In this document: positions 1 through 12,700 of the stretch, piece by piece
Numbering within the stretch: the first letter of the stretch is position 1
Layout of the letters: every line of letters starts with the position of its first letter
Source: Gnetum montanum
Taxonomy: Eukaryota > Streptophyta > Gnetopsida > Gnetales > Gnetaceae
Assembly: GCA_015680685.1 (NCBI GenBank)
Contig: MNCI01029709.1
Location: 36,827-100,826, forward strand
DNA: 64,000 nt
Reading direction: 5' to 3'
Program-made: the position numbers and the translations under genes
The notes under the pieces: generated by a model
What the model was told of the DNA's origin: nothing
The model's database searches: none
Seen by the model: the letters and a program-made list of their open reading frames with translations, nothing else

Positions 1-2879
1 TAGCTTCTTGAGTAAAAGAATAGTAAACAAAAGAATATTTAATAGAGTATTCTTGATAGTAAAATAGACAAATTGGATTACCAAAATTAAGAATTTATAA
101 TCAATTTTCAATAGGAAAGGCTCTACATAATAAATACTAACTAAAAAATAAAATTGTTTGTGAAAGTCAAATGTAACAAGTGCACTTTGTCCTAAGCAAT
201 TATTTGGAAAAGAAGTAAAGCCTCCATATAAGAAGAATCATAAATGTAACCATAAGGTAATTTGATGTATGATAGCATGAAACTTTCATGCATAGAGAAT
301 CATATATGCAACATTAAGGTAATTTGATATATGAAAGCATGAAACTTCCAGTCATTTTCCCAACAAAGCTAAAAGTTTAGTTGATCCATATCATTTTATA
401 ATGCATCATTGAAACTCAATTCAAAGGAGTCATCATCATAGTCTTATTTCAACAAAATGAGGGCAAAAATGTTCTATCATGCACAAAAATGGTTAATATT
501 TAACAATAAGATGTTATCTAATGGTAGGACCTTTGATTTAAAAACTTCAAGTTATAGGTCAATTTTAGTGAGCAATGCTAACTTATAAAATTATAATTTG
601 ACTATATGTTTAAATTAAATATTCTCACAAAACTTTCATGAAAATAAAATTCAAATGTTACTTAAACCTAGGTTTTGCAATTTAAGGAACAAACACCTTA
701 CCATCACTCAGAGCTTAGGTTTTGTAATTTCTACTTGTGCAACATTGACATGGGCATGGATAAATAAGAGCTTTATTATGGGTAGGTTGGTAGTAATAAC
801 ATTGGTCAGAATAGAAGGAAGAATGGATTGGGATGAAAATAAAAATAAAGACAAAAGGAAATGAAGATGAGGGGGAGGCATCAACAGTAAAGAAGCAATG
901 GATGATGCCCTTTTGCTTGGGGTAGTGTTTGGTTTTCCCTAACAGGGGATTGGCACTATTGCCTAGGAACATGAACTTATCCAAGGGAGGGCATGTCTCA
1001 CCTTGCCTCCAATTCACTCTTTTTAGTTTAAGGCTTTTATACATGTGGACATGACCTAGTCATTGGTTGCATTCCATATGTACATGAAGCATGGTTTAAA
1101 AAGTTAACAAATATGCAGGTTCGGGATGTTGTGATAATTGTAAAAAAAAATTGTAAGTGTCATTACATCTATTTGAAAGTTTTGAACAAAAAATAATATA
1201 ACCTTATTGATTTTTTATATAAAATAAAGTTTTTATACAACTTAATTTGGATTGGTAAAAATTCTAATATGTGATGGATTATGTTGGTGATCACTTTGGA
1301 CCACCAATGTTGATCTCTTCCTCATGATGAAAATCACAAGGATGGGATGTTCTTTTAAACTCAATTTTATCTATTTTTTGGTCTATGGAAGCACCAAGGC
1401 CCGAATACCTCCAAAAAAACTCATTGATTATAGAGAAAACTATGTATTTTGAGCTCTATTTTAATATAAACTTTACAATATCATGTACAGAGAGTCAAAT
1501 AGTAAATTAACTTTTATGAAAAGATTCAATCATCTTTACTCTATACTATAAGTGAATATAATCTCTTACTATATCAAATCTACCTAGTATGTGTAGTCTA
1601 GATTATATGCTACTCATGAAATCTAACCTTTCATCTAATGCTTAAGTGTAATCCCACAAAATCTATTATCAATCTTCCCTAGAGAGAAAATTCCACAAGA
1701 AAACTAGAAATAAAGCAAGACTCAATGGATTTTGAAAAGTACAATACTAGAATTATGTAGAATATTAAACATTAAAATGAGGTACTATTGACATGAGTAA
1801 ACGATTTGGGAAAATAAAGCTATTCAGATTAGTTAATAGTGGCAAAAATTGTTAAACCCTTTGGTTCAAACAAGTAATTCAAAATGGGCTATATTTAACA
1901 GGAACAAGCAACCAAAGTTGTTTCAAACTAGTCAAAAAAGGAAAAAAATTGCTAAACCTAGAGTTATTTAAGTGATTTAAATAAATCAAAATATGAGATG
2001 CCACACATAATACATTCTTCAACACTAGCCAAGAAACTATGATAAAGTAGGGAAATAAGAATTAAATCATAGGATTGAAGTAAATAGTTGAATCAAATTT
2101 GAAGTTAGAATGCCATCATATAGGAAATCACTCCTAGCTTTTCTAGTATTCTCCTCCCAATTTGTAGATCCTCTTTCAAATCTATTTTTGGGATTTTTTA
2201 TAATAGCCTTTAACAGTTACAACTATTATAGAAGTTTAAAGCTATAGTTGCTTCACATTCGGTTTACATCATTACAAGGCATGAGATAACTGTTCTATTG
2301 AATTTAAGATCCCTCAGTTGGTAACTATCATAATTTAAGAGAGTTTTTATCAGCCTAATTCAAAGAGCTTTTATCAACCTAATTCATTGTATTTGGCTTA
2401 GATTTATTATGCTTCTTCAATACATCTTTGACACTCATTTCTCTTACAGTTGATTCAATTAGAAAATCTATTATTTTTAGTAAAGAAAATCCCATTTTGG
2501 TTTAAATCCAAGATTTCGCCTAAGCAATTTTTAGCCATAATCCTAGTAGCTATCATTAGAAAATTCAAATGATCTTGTTTATACTGGTGTGTAAAAATTT
2601 TCTGTTAGCTCTCTAATTCCCACTCCTCTTTGCTTTATTTGTATAAATATAGCTTGTTTTCCTTATGATGGCTCTATGCTATGGATTCATGCTCTCTGCT
2701 CTCAGCTTTAATGGTGGTTTTGCACTTTAGAGGTGGCTCTATGATACTCTTAGCTTTGTTTTCTAGCTTTGTTTGTAGCTTTTTTCTTTACATAGCCTTC
2801 TTATAGATGTCAACTATAGAGCCCTTTTTGAATCTTTGAATGAAGCTATTTTTTTAATTCATTATATTATAAAGTTGAT
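1..2879. other. AT-rich region without a recognisable gene
   Basis: No coding region, RNA gene or element boundary could be supported here. The longest open frames (655-864 plus, 715-1044 minus) overlap each other, have biased composition and resemble no family I know. The segment 900-1060 is slightly less AT-rich than its surroundings and may be an old repeat fragment. Confidence 0.5.
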
Positions 2880-4530
2880 GTGGAACAAAGATTATAGGCC
2901 TTTATCGTAGAGCTAATATTTGGTTCTACATGCCATGTCCTATTGCTCATTGAGCTAGATTAAAAATGAAATCCACATGTGCATGAAATGTAAACCTTTG
3001 TGGATCCCAGATGAGCTCTAATCTTGTTCATAGAGCTTCTTAGTAGAACTAGATCTCACCTCTACAAACATCTACTAACTCTAGAGTTGATGTGGTAAAG
3101 CTTGCTTATAAAATCAATTTTCAATTGTACAAGCTTCTTCTATGAGTTGAAATGACATATATTAATGTGACATTGATAACGTATTAGAGCTATACCAGAA
3201 GGCTAATGTGCTAGATGTTGATGTGGTAGATGAAGTTTTCCTTTCTATGGACTTGAGAATCTTCATGGTAGATGCAGTCATGGCTAATGTCGATGTGATT
3301 CATAAAATAAAAAGATGACTATATTCTAGAACTAATTTTTGGTTCTATAAGTTCATTATATTGAAGAGTTGATGTGGATGGGCTATTTTTATAAATCCAA
3401 AACCTTTACAAATTCATTGGAAGGAGTTGACATGGTAGAAGTAATTGTGAGCTTATTTTCTGATCTGAATTTTGGCTCTACATACTAGCTCTACGAGTTG
3501 CTGTGACATAGTGTTAATGTGGTAGAGCCCTTTAGAAAAGTGAAAATTTGGCTCTACCAACTATCTATATGAGTTGACTTAGTAGAACCAATTATGATCT
3601 TGTTTGTGAAACTAAATTTTAGCTCTACATACCAACTCTTTGAGTTTATGTGGTATGACACTAATGTGGTAGCGCTTATTTTTAGAACTATTTTTTAGAT
3701 CTACAACCTCTATCATGGCAAAGCTCTCTTGTAGAACCATTTTTTAGCTCATGAGAGTTGATGTGATAGAATTTCTTTGTAGAGCAATTTTTTGGTTCTA
3801 TAAACCTTTTGTGATGTAAATGCTAACATGGAAAAGCGACCTCAAGCTTCTTTGTAGAATTGAATAAATTTGATGTGGTAGAGATAAAAATGAGCTTGCT
3901 TATAGGGTGGAAATTCCACTTTGCAAATCTAGTCTATAGGCTAACATGGTAGAATTATTTTTGAGCTTGTCCATAGAACAAAAGTTAACTTGAAGAACCA
4001 ATTCCACATACTGACATGGTAGAGCTCTTTTGTAGAGTTGAAATCTAACTCTACAAGTTGACTTAGCATGATGCTAATGTGGAAAAGCATGTTGAACTTT
4101 GCTAATGTGGTAGATGAAGTTTTTCTTTTTCATGAGATCAAGAATATTCATCTAGATGCTAACATGGTAGATGTAGCATGTTTTCTATAGATGAGAAAAT
4201 GAGCTTCATCTAGATGTTGGTGTGGCACATGCTTATGTGGCAAAGTTATTTCATAGAGACATTCTTTTTGTTATACAAACTTCCTTTATGAGTTGACATG
4301 GCAGAGCAATGATGTGGCATGTAGAGCTTTATAAAGCCACTTTTAGGCTTTACGATCCTCTTCTACAAGCTGATGTGGAAGAACCAAAATGATCTTCTCT
4401 TGTAGAGCTAATTTTGAGCTCTACAAGCTTTTCCTATGTGCTGATGTGGCATATTTGAATGATTCATTTCTTGTAGAGTCATTTCATGAAGCTACTTTCT
4501 TAACAAAGTTGATTTGACAAGGCCATTTTT
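2880..4530. repeat. Degenerate tandem array of hairpin-forming repeats
   Basis: A phrase close to GTTGATGTGGTAGAGC recurs many times, alternating with short inverted repeats. Perfect examples are 4399-4427 (stem CTTGTAGAGCT, loop AATTTTG), 4030-4056 (stem TTGTAGAGTT, loop GAAATCT) and 4332-4352 (stem TAAAGCC, loop ACTTTTA). Wobble-paired examples are at 2907-2929 and 3327-3347. The loop is 7 nt in each. Stems differ in sequence but still pair. Units are roughly 60-130 bp apart and badly diverged. The array may be an old satellite, a cluster of small inverted-repeat elements, or part of a larger repeat. No protein reading survives. Confidence 0.65.
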
Positions 4531-6094
4531 TATGTTTTTCATTGAACCAAATTTTTTCTATACGAGTTGATGTGTCAACATACTTTAACCAACCATTTTT
4601 GGATTCAACTTGAGCTTTTTTTTTCCTTAAATAAGGGTTTTCCTTAGAACTTAACTATTTGTTCTAATGCCCATCGAGATGCAACTGATGCTTAAGCTCT
4701 TGTGATTCCATTTTGACAATCTCAACTTAGTTAGTTGAGTGTAAGTTTAAGGAAGTTTAACTAATGTAAGCTTTATCTTTAATGATTAGCTTAGCATTCA
4801 AATTTTACTTTGATATCCTAGCTCTATAAATAATCCAAAAATTCTATGAGTTCTATTACATTACAAAACTTGAAAATTAGTCTTGCAATTACATATCCTC
4901 TTTCAACCCATGAGCTCTTAATGTTACAAAGCTTTATTCATACTACAGCTTCTACCAAACTTGGTTTCAAGCTTTTGAAGCTTAAAATCATGATTATGAC
5001 CTAATATTTTTGTTATATAAATTCAAATCCCTAAATTATTATGAAATACAAGGTCCTATTTTATGAAAAAGCTAAGGTAATACAAACCATAAGAAACCCA
5101 AGACTTAAGCCTTGATTCATTTATGGTTGAAATATGATAACATTTATTGCCTCCATTTTTCCTTAAAATATTGATGCTAAACTCTTGGAATGAAAAACTT
5201 TCATTATTTTGATGAAATAGTGTATAATGGTACTAAGATTTGAAAGAAAATATTTTTTAGGAAAATTTATAATCAAGATTAAGGCTTGATAGCATAAAAA
5301 CCCCATGCACACTACATGTTATGCATAATATATATACATGTGACTATCTATTTGGAAGCCAATTAAGTGGTGAAGAGAAAATGGTTTCCATGATCTTTCT
5401 TGGAAACCTTCTTTCAGAAGCTCCATGATACCTAATCCCAGTTATGATTCTGGCTTTATTTTCCTCCTCTTAGCTAGGAACTTACTCTCTAGCTATGACT
5501 CTTTTATTACTTCAATTTCATCATTTTTCAGTTGACTTGGAAGGGTTACCTTTCCCTTCTCTTTGGGTTGATTTTTTAGTGGAAAATGTGAGTCAAGTTC
5601 TTGAGATTTCTCTTGGCTTAACTGTTAAGTAGCTTGGGATATGAAGACTTCTTCTATGAATCTAAACTATTCAAATTTTCTTCATTGCTATATGGTCGCG
5701 TGATTCTTGGATATTGATAGTACTTGTCCCAAACTTGTTCATGAATTAAATGGTTATTTGTTAAGAAGAAAAAGTTATCTCCCAACCATGTCATGTACAA
5801 ACTACTATATGAAGCTCCATCGTTTGTAGCTTTATGGTATGCCCTCATGACATGTTCAGGGTAGCACCTAGATAATTAAGGAATAAGAGACCTTGTATTC
5901 ACCATCTTTCTAAAAATGCTCTTAACATAAGATTTCCTTTGCTAGGGAAAGATCAACCATACTTCATTATATAATCTAGGTTCTTGAAAACCTCTTACTG
6001 CTATAACAAATAGCTTAAGTTTTTATTAACCTTTCACTAAAGCTATTTATTAACCATAAAATAAATACTATTTACATATTTACAATCTCTATTT
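4531..6094. other. Noncoding, probable 3' flank of element B
   Basis: AT-rich sequence with no supported gene. It lies just downstream, in the minus-strand sense, of the integrase end of element B. Part of it may therefore be the 3' untranslated region or LTR of B, but I could not match it to a second copy near 39500-40480. The small open frame at 5654-5848 (minus) is not recognised. Confidence 0.35.
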
Positions 6095-8259
6095 CTCCTC
6101 AATTCTATTAGGGATTGGGCAGTTATCCAAAGTAGTGCTTAAGATGGATGGCATTAGGTGGAAACTTAAGCTCAATTCCATCCATTATGGATAGTTTATA
6201 CATGTTATCTGACAATTTTTACTAGATAATGAATGAGCCTATCCATTTGGTAGAAAATTTGTTATGATCATGCCTTCTTGTGTCTCAAATTAACACTAGA
6301 TCATCCACTTTTAATGCCCTCTTTAAAGTATTCCTATCAAACCATCTTTTGATCTATGATGCCTTTATTAGCAAATTGCATCTAGCTTTTTCTCTCTTAT
6401 CTTTTCTCTTGATAAGCAAAGACATTAAAATATTATATATATCTACCTTTTCACTATACTTTTGCAAAATTTTTGATGTTGAAGTTAAGATCATGTTGGT
6501 AATTCTTGTAGCTACTCCATAAATAAGATTATAGGGTGAGGTGCTTATAGATCTCTTAATCCATGTGCAATCTACCCATAGGGTGGAATGAAGATAATTA
6601 TGTGAGTTTCTTGAACTCCCTTCCATTGAGCTTTTTAAGTAGGAAATAAGCTTTTTATTTGTAGATTTAGCTAACCCATTTCCTTATGGTTAATAATTTG
6701 ATAAAGATAATAAAAGGATAGATTTTTTAGAAGCACAACTTATAAATTCCTTAAATTGAAATGCAAGACCATTATCTAATATTAATACTTTTGGCATGTC
6801 AAAATGACTTAAAATATGATCTTTGAGGAACCTTATTACATTCAAAGCTAAACGTTTCTTCAAAGCTTTTGCTTCTACCCACTTGGTGAAATAATCTATA
6901 GTTGTAAGTATAAATTTATGCCTAACTTTTGAAGAAGTAATCGTGCCAATAAAATCTAAGTCCCATTGCTGAAATGACCTTTTTGCAATTATCGATTTTA
7001 GTGAAACACTAAAGTTCTTGATTTTGGACCCATGAATTTGACATATGTAATAGAATTGAATCTTCAAGCTAATATCTTGATACATGCTATGCCAATAAAA
7101 TCCATAACATAATATATGTTGCATAGTGGATTTTGGTGAATCAAAGAATAGGTTTGTATGATCATGAAATTGTTCCAATATGAGCTCAGTCTAGTTATTC
7201 TTGACATATTCTAATAGAACTTCTTTGAAATCCTTTCTATATAATATCCCATTTTTCACTAGAAACTTGTTCATATTTTTAAGAGAATCTCTTCTTCAAC
7301 TCATAGTCAGATTATTCAAAACTTTCTTTGAAGTAAATAACTCTAGGATTTCATCATACCAATTTTTGCTATGGGAATCTAACACAAAAATTTTATCTTC
7401 TTTAGTCATTAGTTTGGCTAATCCCATTCCTTTTGCTATTTTGCATAATTCTAATGATAATTTAAATCTTTAAAATTTAACAACCCAACTTCCTCTTTTT
7501 GACCCAATTTCATTTTGAGCTAAAAATTTCTTAACAATAGGCTTTGTTATCATAGAATGAATCAAAGAGCTTTTTAAATGATATTTGAAATGTAATAGTG
7601 ATTTGATAATGGAATATTCCTATTTTTCTAAATTTGAATAGTTTAATTCAAAATCCTTAAGTTGGTAACCAAAAAATTAAATTGGCTCATCATGATCAAA
7701 ACTATAACAACTGAATCACTAGAAGTAAAAGCATATAATTAGAAGTCTTCTTCTAATTTAGGTTTAGCTAAATATAGAGCTTTTTAATTTCTACTAATGC
7801 TTTCTATGATTTAGGTGTCTTCCTTACCTAAATATCCTTCTTGAGCATGCACATTAAGGATTTGGTGATCTTTGTAAATTTTGGTATAAATTTATTGATA
7901 AAATTTATTTTTCCAAAGAATGATCTAAGAGACTTTTTGTTGATCAAATGCTTAATGTTTTGAATAGCTTGGATTTTTTCATTATCTATGGGTATACCCT
8001 TCTAACAAATTATATATTCTAACGAGCTTCTAGACTTTACCCCAAAAATTCCTTTTTTATGATTCAAGGAAATGCCATGTTCTTGACATCTATTAAAAAT
8101 TTGCTAAAGGTGACTGATGTAATCTTCTTTCTTCTTTGAATAAATAGTAATATCATCTAGATAAATCGTAACAAAATTTTTATTATATCCTTAAAATATA
8201 TATTCATGTCTCATTGGAAAGTTGCTCTAGCATTTGATAATCTAAAATGCATCCTTTTG
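6095..8259 (-). pseudogene. Element B pol, 3' part: RT end, RNase H, integrase (decayed)
   Basis: Minus-strand remains of a Ty3/gypsy polyprotein. From right to left: the RT fingers-palm continuation at about 8150-8259 (reads HKRMHFRLSNARATFQ, close to the family pattern around MPFGL-NAGATFQR), an RT thumb stretch near 7850-7950, a canonical RNase H region at about 7480-7850, the integrase zinc-finger region 7040-7180 (CQIHGSK follows a degenerate HHCC pattern), the integrase core 6690-7000 (WDLDFIGTI, DYFTKWVEAKAL, LILDNGLAFQFKEF) and the integrase C-terminus with a GWNxSPYxLIYG-like stretch at 6480-6560, ending near 6100. Stops and frameshifts are frequent. The RT reading resumes at 16312, on the far side of element A, so A split this gene. 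Confidence 0.85.
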
Positions 8260-9033
8260 TGATGGGCAGCCAGGTACCCCTATGCCCAACCATATGAATC
8301 ACTAAGGTGTTTACACATGATCTAGTCAAATTCCATGGACCTATAGTTCTCTAGTGCACTAGTTAGTCTAAGAAGTGAAATGGCCATTGAGAACATTCGT
8401 TGTCTTCCCAACTACACTTGTGAGGCTTAAGGGTATGGTTTAAGTGTGATTGAGGTACATGATTTTTCTNNNNNNNNNNNNNNNNNNNNNNNNNNNNNNN
8501 NNNNNNNNNNNNNNNNNNNNNNNNNNNNNNNNNNNNNNNNNNNNNNNNNNNNNNNNNNNNNNNNNNNNNNNNNNNNNNNNNNNNNNNNNNNNNNNNNNNN
8601 NNNNNNNNNNNNNNNNNNNNNNNNNNNNNNNNNNNNNNNNNNNNNNNNNNNNNNNNNNNNNNNNNNNNNNNNNNNNNNNNNNNNNNNNNNNNNNNNNNNN
8701 NNNNNNNNNNNNNNNNNNNNNNNNNNNNNNNNNNNNNNNNNNNNNNNNNNNNNNNNNNNNNNNNNNNNNNNNNNNNNNNNNNNNNNNNNNNNNNNNNNNN
8801 NNNNNNNNNNNNNNNNNNNNNNNNNNNNNNNNNNNNNNNNNNNNNNNNNNNNNNNNNNNNNNNNNNNNNNNNNNNNNNNNNNNNNNNNNNNNNNNNNNNN
8901 NNNNNNNNNNNNNNNNNNNNNNNNNNNNNNNNNNNNNNNNNNNNNNNNNNNNGACTCTAACATTGGACACCCGATATCGATGCTCCTACATTGAATACTT
9001 GACATCAAAGTAGATGAAAAATGTAATTCATCA
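8260..9033 (-). repeat. 3' LTR of element A (interrupted by an N gap)
   Basis: Matches 15478-16306 along both visible ends: the CAGGTACCCCTATGCCCAAC block near 8271 recurs near 15490, and the end AGTAGATGAAAAA...ATTCATCA recurs at 16282-16306. The middle is hidden by the gap at 8470-8952. The corresponding stretch in the right LTR is about 540 bp, close to the gap size. The polypurine tract of the element lies just right of it (9034-9043, CCCC on this strand). Confidence 0.85.
8470..8952. other. Assembly gap (483 N)
   Basis: A run of N inside the left LTR of element A. The missing sequence should resemble about 15688-16226 of the right LTR. Any open frame reported across it is meaningless. 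Confidence 0.99.
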
Positions 9034-11049
9034 TACCCCATGATTGAATGAAAACTCATCCTCAAGTGAAGAAGAGAAGAAACAAGTTTCTTATAAAATA
9101 TTGGGTAGGTATGGGATTATTGACTGACATACAAACTAACAAAAATGGAACAAATAAACTCCAAGTGCCTAAGTGTATGGAGTTACAATCTTTACAAAAT
9201 TAGATGTTCATGATAAGAGAAGTGAACACCTTGGAGAAAATTGATATCCAACATCCTTTGGAAGTTGAGTGAGAGAGAAGATCCAATGATCATGAATGGT
9301 CTGCCTTGTGTGGTACTACTACATCATCCTTGGTGAAGATATTCCTACTTCTAGTCCATGCTTCCCACTACAATCATAATAGAATTGTGAATTAGTATGC
9401 AATGTGTAACACATAGCTATTAAATGCACCTTATCTCATTGGTGGTTACACTCAGCTAGGTTGTGATTATGGTATATTATCCTTTAGGAGTGTTAGTGGG
9501 AAGGCTAACAAATAGAGTAAAATAGATAAGTGGTCCATTACATTTGAAAACATTTGACACAAGGAAATATTTGAAGAGGGTGTAAGAATTCACAATAATA
9601 AAAAGAAAAGTTTACTAAAAAATGTTATGAAGATGTTCACAATTGGATATCATTGATGGGGTAAACAAAAAGATTTAATTGTAAGAATGTCTAAGGGTAA
9701 AGAACTTAACTAACCTAACCAAAAGATATGCAAGTGGGTCATTACCAAAGCAAGCATAGGCCTTTTATGCCCTTGCATAACTTTAAACCAAAGAGTTTGT
9801 GGGCTCCGTGGATGATTAATGGTTATAGAAGGTTAAGTACAAAAACTTGGAAGAAACTATAAAAAAATTATGACACATCAAACCAAGAAATTGAACAAGA
9901 ACATGCAACCAACTGTGAGTTGAGACATGGTAAGCATAAATGGATGAGAGAGAGTGAAATGGAGTTCCTAATTAAGATCACATGAAGCCCCTTGTAGATT
10001 TTATGGTTAAATGACTTGATAAGATCCATCATTAGTCTAGACCAAAACCAACCACATTCAGTGACCTCGCATCATCATTATAAGACTAGTCCATCCCCTA
10101 AGACATAAGAGTGCTCCCACAAATCAACCACTGTTCCTTATTAAAGAAGAAAAGAGAAGTAGGAAGTGAGGAATGGCCTTAGTTAGAGGGAACCTTTAGG
10201 CATCAATAACATATCTTTCTAGTCCCATAACTAGTGCTTGTAGCTCGTTTATTTTGTCTAAGGGATGTGCTTTGAATTTCCATAATTTTTTTTGAAATGA
10301 ACACTGCACCATGCAAAGACATATGCGTTTATTTTTTCTAAGGGATGTACTTTGAATTCCCATTGTCTTTTTAACGAGAACCACACCATGCAAAGTCTTA
10401 TTCAACTTCTTTTATTGGTTGACATGGAATGGTAAGAAAGCCATGTAAGCACACATGCACCTAGGTAAATAAAAAGGCATAAAGAATATTGAATCCCCTT
10501 GAAGTCACACCTTGCTCAAATCTTTGAATCCTTCATAATTCTAAATACTACCAAAGTCACAAATTTGTTAAAGTTCTATTAATGAAAAAGGGACTACACA
10601 TTTCCAGAACAAGGAAAACCATAGAATTTATGGATGGATGGATGTGGACTCACTGCCTGTTGCATGAAAAAGAAACCATGTCCTAATCATTCATAAAAAA
10701 TTCAAAGCCAGAAATGAGACACCAACAATCTAATAACAAAATAGTACATACCACCATCAAGAAACACATTACCACTGTATGTGGCACATATTAACAAAAA
10801 TAAAATAAAAGAAAATATAAAAGAAAGTGTAAAATTTTTAGGAAATAGAAAATGTACTAATGATGGTGTCAAATAGAAATTAGAAAATATTGATAACATG
10901 AATACAAGAAGATGTAAAATAAAGAATGTGTTAAACAAAAAGTTGTAAAACAAAAAAAATGTGTAAAATAAAAAGTTGAAAAAACTAAGGAGCCACTTAT
11001 GTGGTTAGCATGGGTGGCCATCTCCCCCATGACTAAGTTGAAAGGAGGA
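9034..11049 (-). other. Element A 3' noncoding internal region
   Basis: About 2 kb between the integrase end and the 3' LTR, without a credible ORF. It is collinear with 22646-24840 of C, 41676-43640 of D and 53635-55549 of E. Shared landmarks in order are a block that reads GGCCATC on the plus strand, a T-rich stretch (TTTTACA repeats in sense), a GTGGACTCACTGCC-type block (10646 here), a CCTTGAAGTCACAC block (10498), an AAAGCACATCCCTTAG-type block, and a GCAAGTGGGTC block (9730). Confidence 0.75.
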
Positions 11050-11880
11050 GATCTAAAATATGGAGCATGGTTGTCCATCCAATGAGACATTTGTTGTATT
11101 TTCTAGCTTATGCTCATGGAAAGGTTTGATTTGTTGGATGTTGACTAGCTATTTCTCATCTAGGCTCTTAAATTTGTAGATCATCATGGCCCTAGAAGAA
11201 AAAGTTTGGTAAATGATGTAAGGTCCTTTCCAAAATATTTGGAACTTAGTTTGTTGAGGTATGTGTGTGGGGTTTTAGTAGATAACCTTATCTCCCAATT
11301 GAAATTTGACTTTTGTGATTTTAAGATCATAGTGCTTTTTTTGTAGGCCTTGTGTAACTCGTTAGATTATAGGGCTACTAATCATTTTTCATCTAGTAGG
11401 TTGAGATTCATTAGTCTTTCTTTTTATGCTAAATTCAAGTCAAGGTCAAGGTCATAGGTTGTTGAAAGTGTATGAAGCTTGGATTGAATAAGAAGTATTG
11501 GTAATTTTCTATACACAAGCTCATAAGGAGAATAGGCTATAGGAAGTTTCCATGTTGAACAGTAGGCCCAAAGGGCATCGTTGAGTTTTGTGCTCTAGTC
11601 TTTCCTATATTTGCTAACAGTTCTTGTTAAAATCCTTGTGATTTCCCTATTGGTAACCTTAGCTTGACCATTAGCTTGGGGGTGGTAGGGTTTTGTGAGT
11701 TTATATTCAACTCCCAAGTATTGCATGAGCTTTTTAAAATTAGTGCCTATAAAGTGAGTTCCATTATCAGAAAGTAATGCACATGGCACACTAAGCCTAT
11801 GTACAACATTTTATTGTACAAACCGAGTAGTAGTAGAAGATGTATAGTCGATGAAAGCTGCTGCTTCTGACCATTTTTCA
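11050..11880 (-). pseudogene. Element A integrase (core and C-terminus, truncated)
   Basis: The minus-strand frame 11595-11789 reads LLSDNGTHFIGTNF, followed by PYHPQANGQAKVTNREI. This is the second half of an integrase catalytic core, including the Asp of DNGT and the region of the catalytic Glu. The C-terminal part continues to about 11050 with stops. At 11830-11880 the reading KWSEAAAFIDYTSS resembles the KWVEA region of the core. Immediately upstream it changes to the pre-RT spacer seen in C at 19850-19920, so RT, RNase H and the integrase N-terminus were removed by an internal deletion. A short KW-like stretch is shared by both parental sequences at the join. Confidence 0.8.
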
Positions 11881-12700
11881 ACCACATTTAATGGCATCTT
11901 TTTCTACTCTAGAGAAAGATTTGCATTGATTATGATTGGCTTCCCATTTTTTAAAAACACATATTCCATTTTGACTAGTCACCTTTTTAGTTCAAGGGGC
12001 TCTTGCTTGAAATTTTCAAAAATTTTCAACTCTCCCTAATAAGTATCATCATTTTCATCATTAGAGAGTTGGTGATGAACTTACTCTACTTCATCTATGC
12101 CTATGACATATGCGCATGTTAGGCTCTTAGTTAGTACCATGCAAAGTGTGCTACTCTCAGAATCAGTGATCAACCACTAGGTACCCTCTTTTTTTGTGGC
12201 TACTGTTTATAGACACCTTTGAATTTCTACTTCTGGTGCATATTACTTGCATGTAGAGATAGATGCTTATTTCATAGTCCAAAGTTTCTACACACAATTG
12301 CACCATGTATCGCTATACACAATGCATGGAACTCACTTCTTCTTAGTCTTCTAAAATGTATTTTCTTTGGATATTTCTAGGAAAAGATCTCTAATGTCCA
12401 TTCTTGCATCAACAGTGTTAAGCCATGCCCTTTTCATGATGATTAGAAAATCCCCTTTGTATTTCTTCATCTTAATCACTAGGAAATTAGCAGGATAAGA
12501 CCACCCACAGACAATGGTCACAATGTCTTCCACTAGTTCCAATGGCACAGTGATGGATTGGCCTACCAATTCTAATCTAATATTGCTCTTCTTCAGAGGA
12601 GGAAGGTTCCATGCAGTGTACATCTCATGAGAAATTAAATTTAGACTAGAACCTAAGTTGAAAAGAGTTTTGCATGGTTCATTCTTGGCAATTTACAAAT
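11881..12700 (-). pseudogene. Element A retropepsin-like protease and spacer
   Basis: The frame 12351-12623 (minus), extended upstream with stops, carries an aspartic protease of the Athila type: FNLGSSLNLISHEMY, then LELVGQSITVPLELVEDIV, then a GRAWL-like stretch reading MKRAWLNTVDA. The catalytic Asp of the expected D-S/T/L-G motif reads Asn here (NLGS). Homologous regions are C 19130-19480, D 44120-44520 and E 52770-53060. The spacer 11881-12300 matches C 19590-19920. Non-functional. Confidence 0.8.

Noticed and set aside
715-1044. 109-codon minus-strand frame near the left end
   Set aside because: Biased Phe/Ser/Ile composition, no family recognised, overlaps another frame; likely chance.
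8427-9065. Long open frames across 8427-9065 and 53084-53803
   Set aside because: They run through N gaps and are artefacts of undefined bases.
10196-10405. 69-codon minus frame with internal repeat
   Set aside because: Falls in the conserved noncoding 3' region; the frame is not kept in C, D or E.
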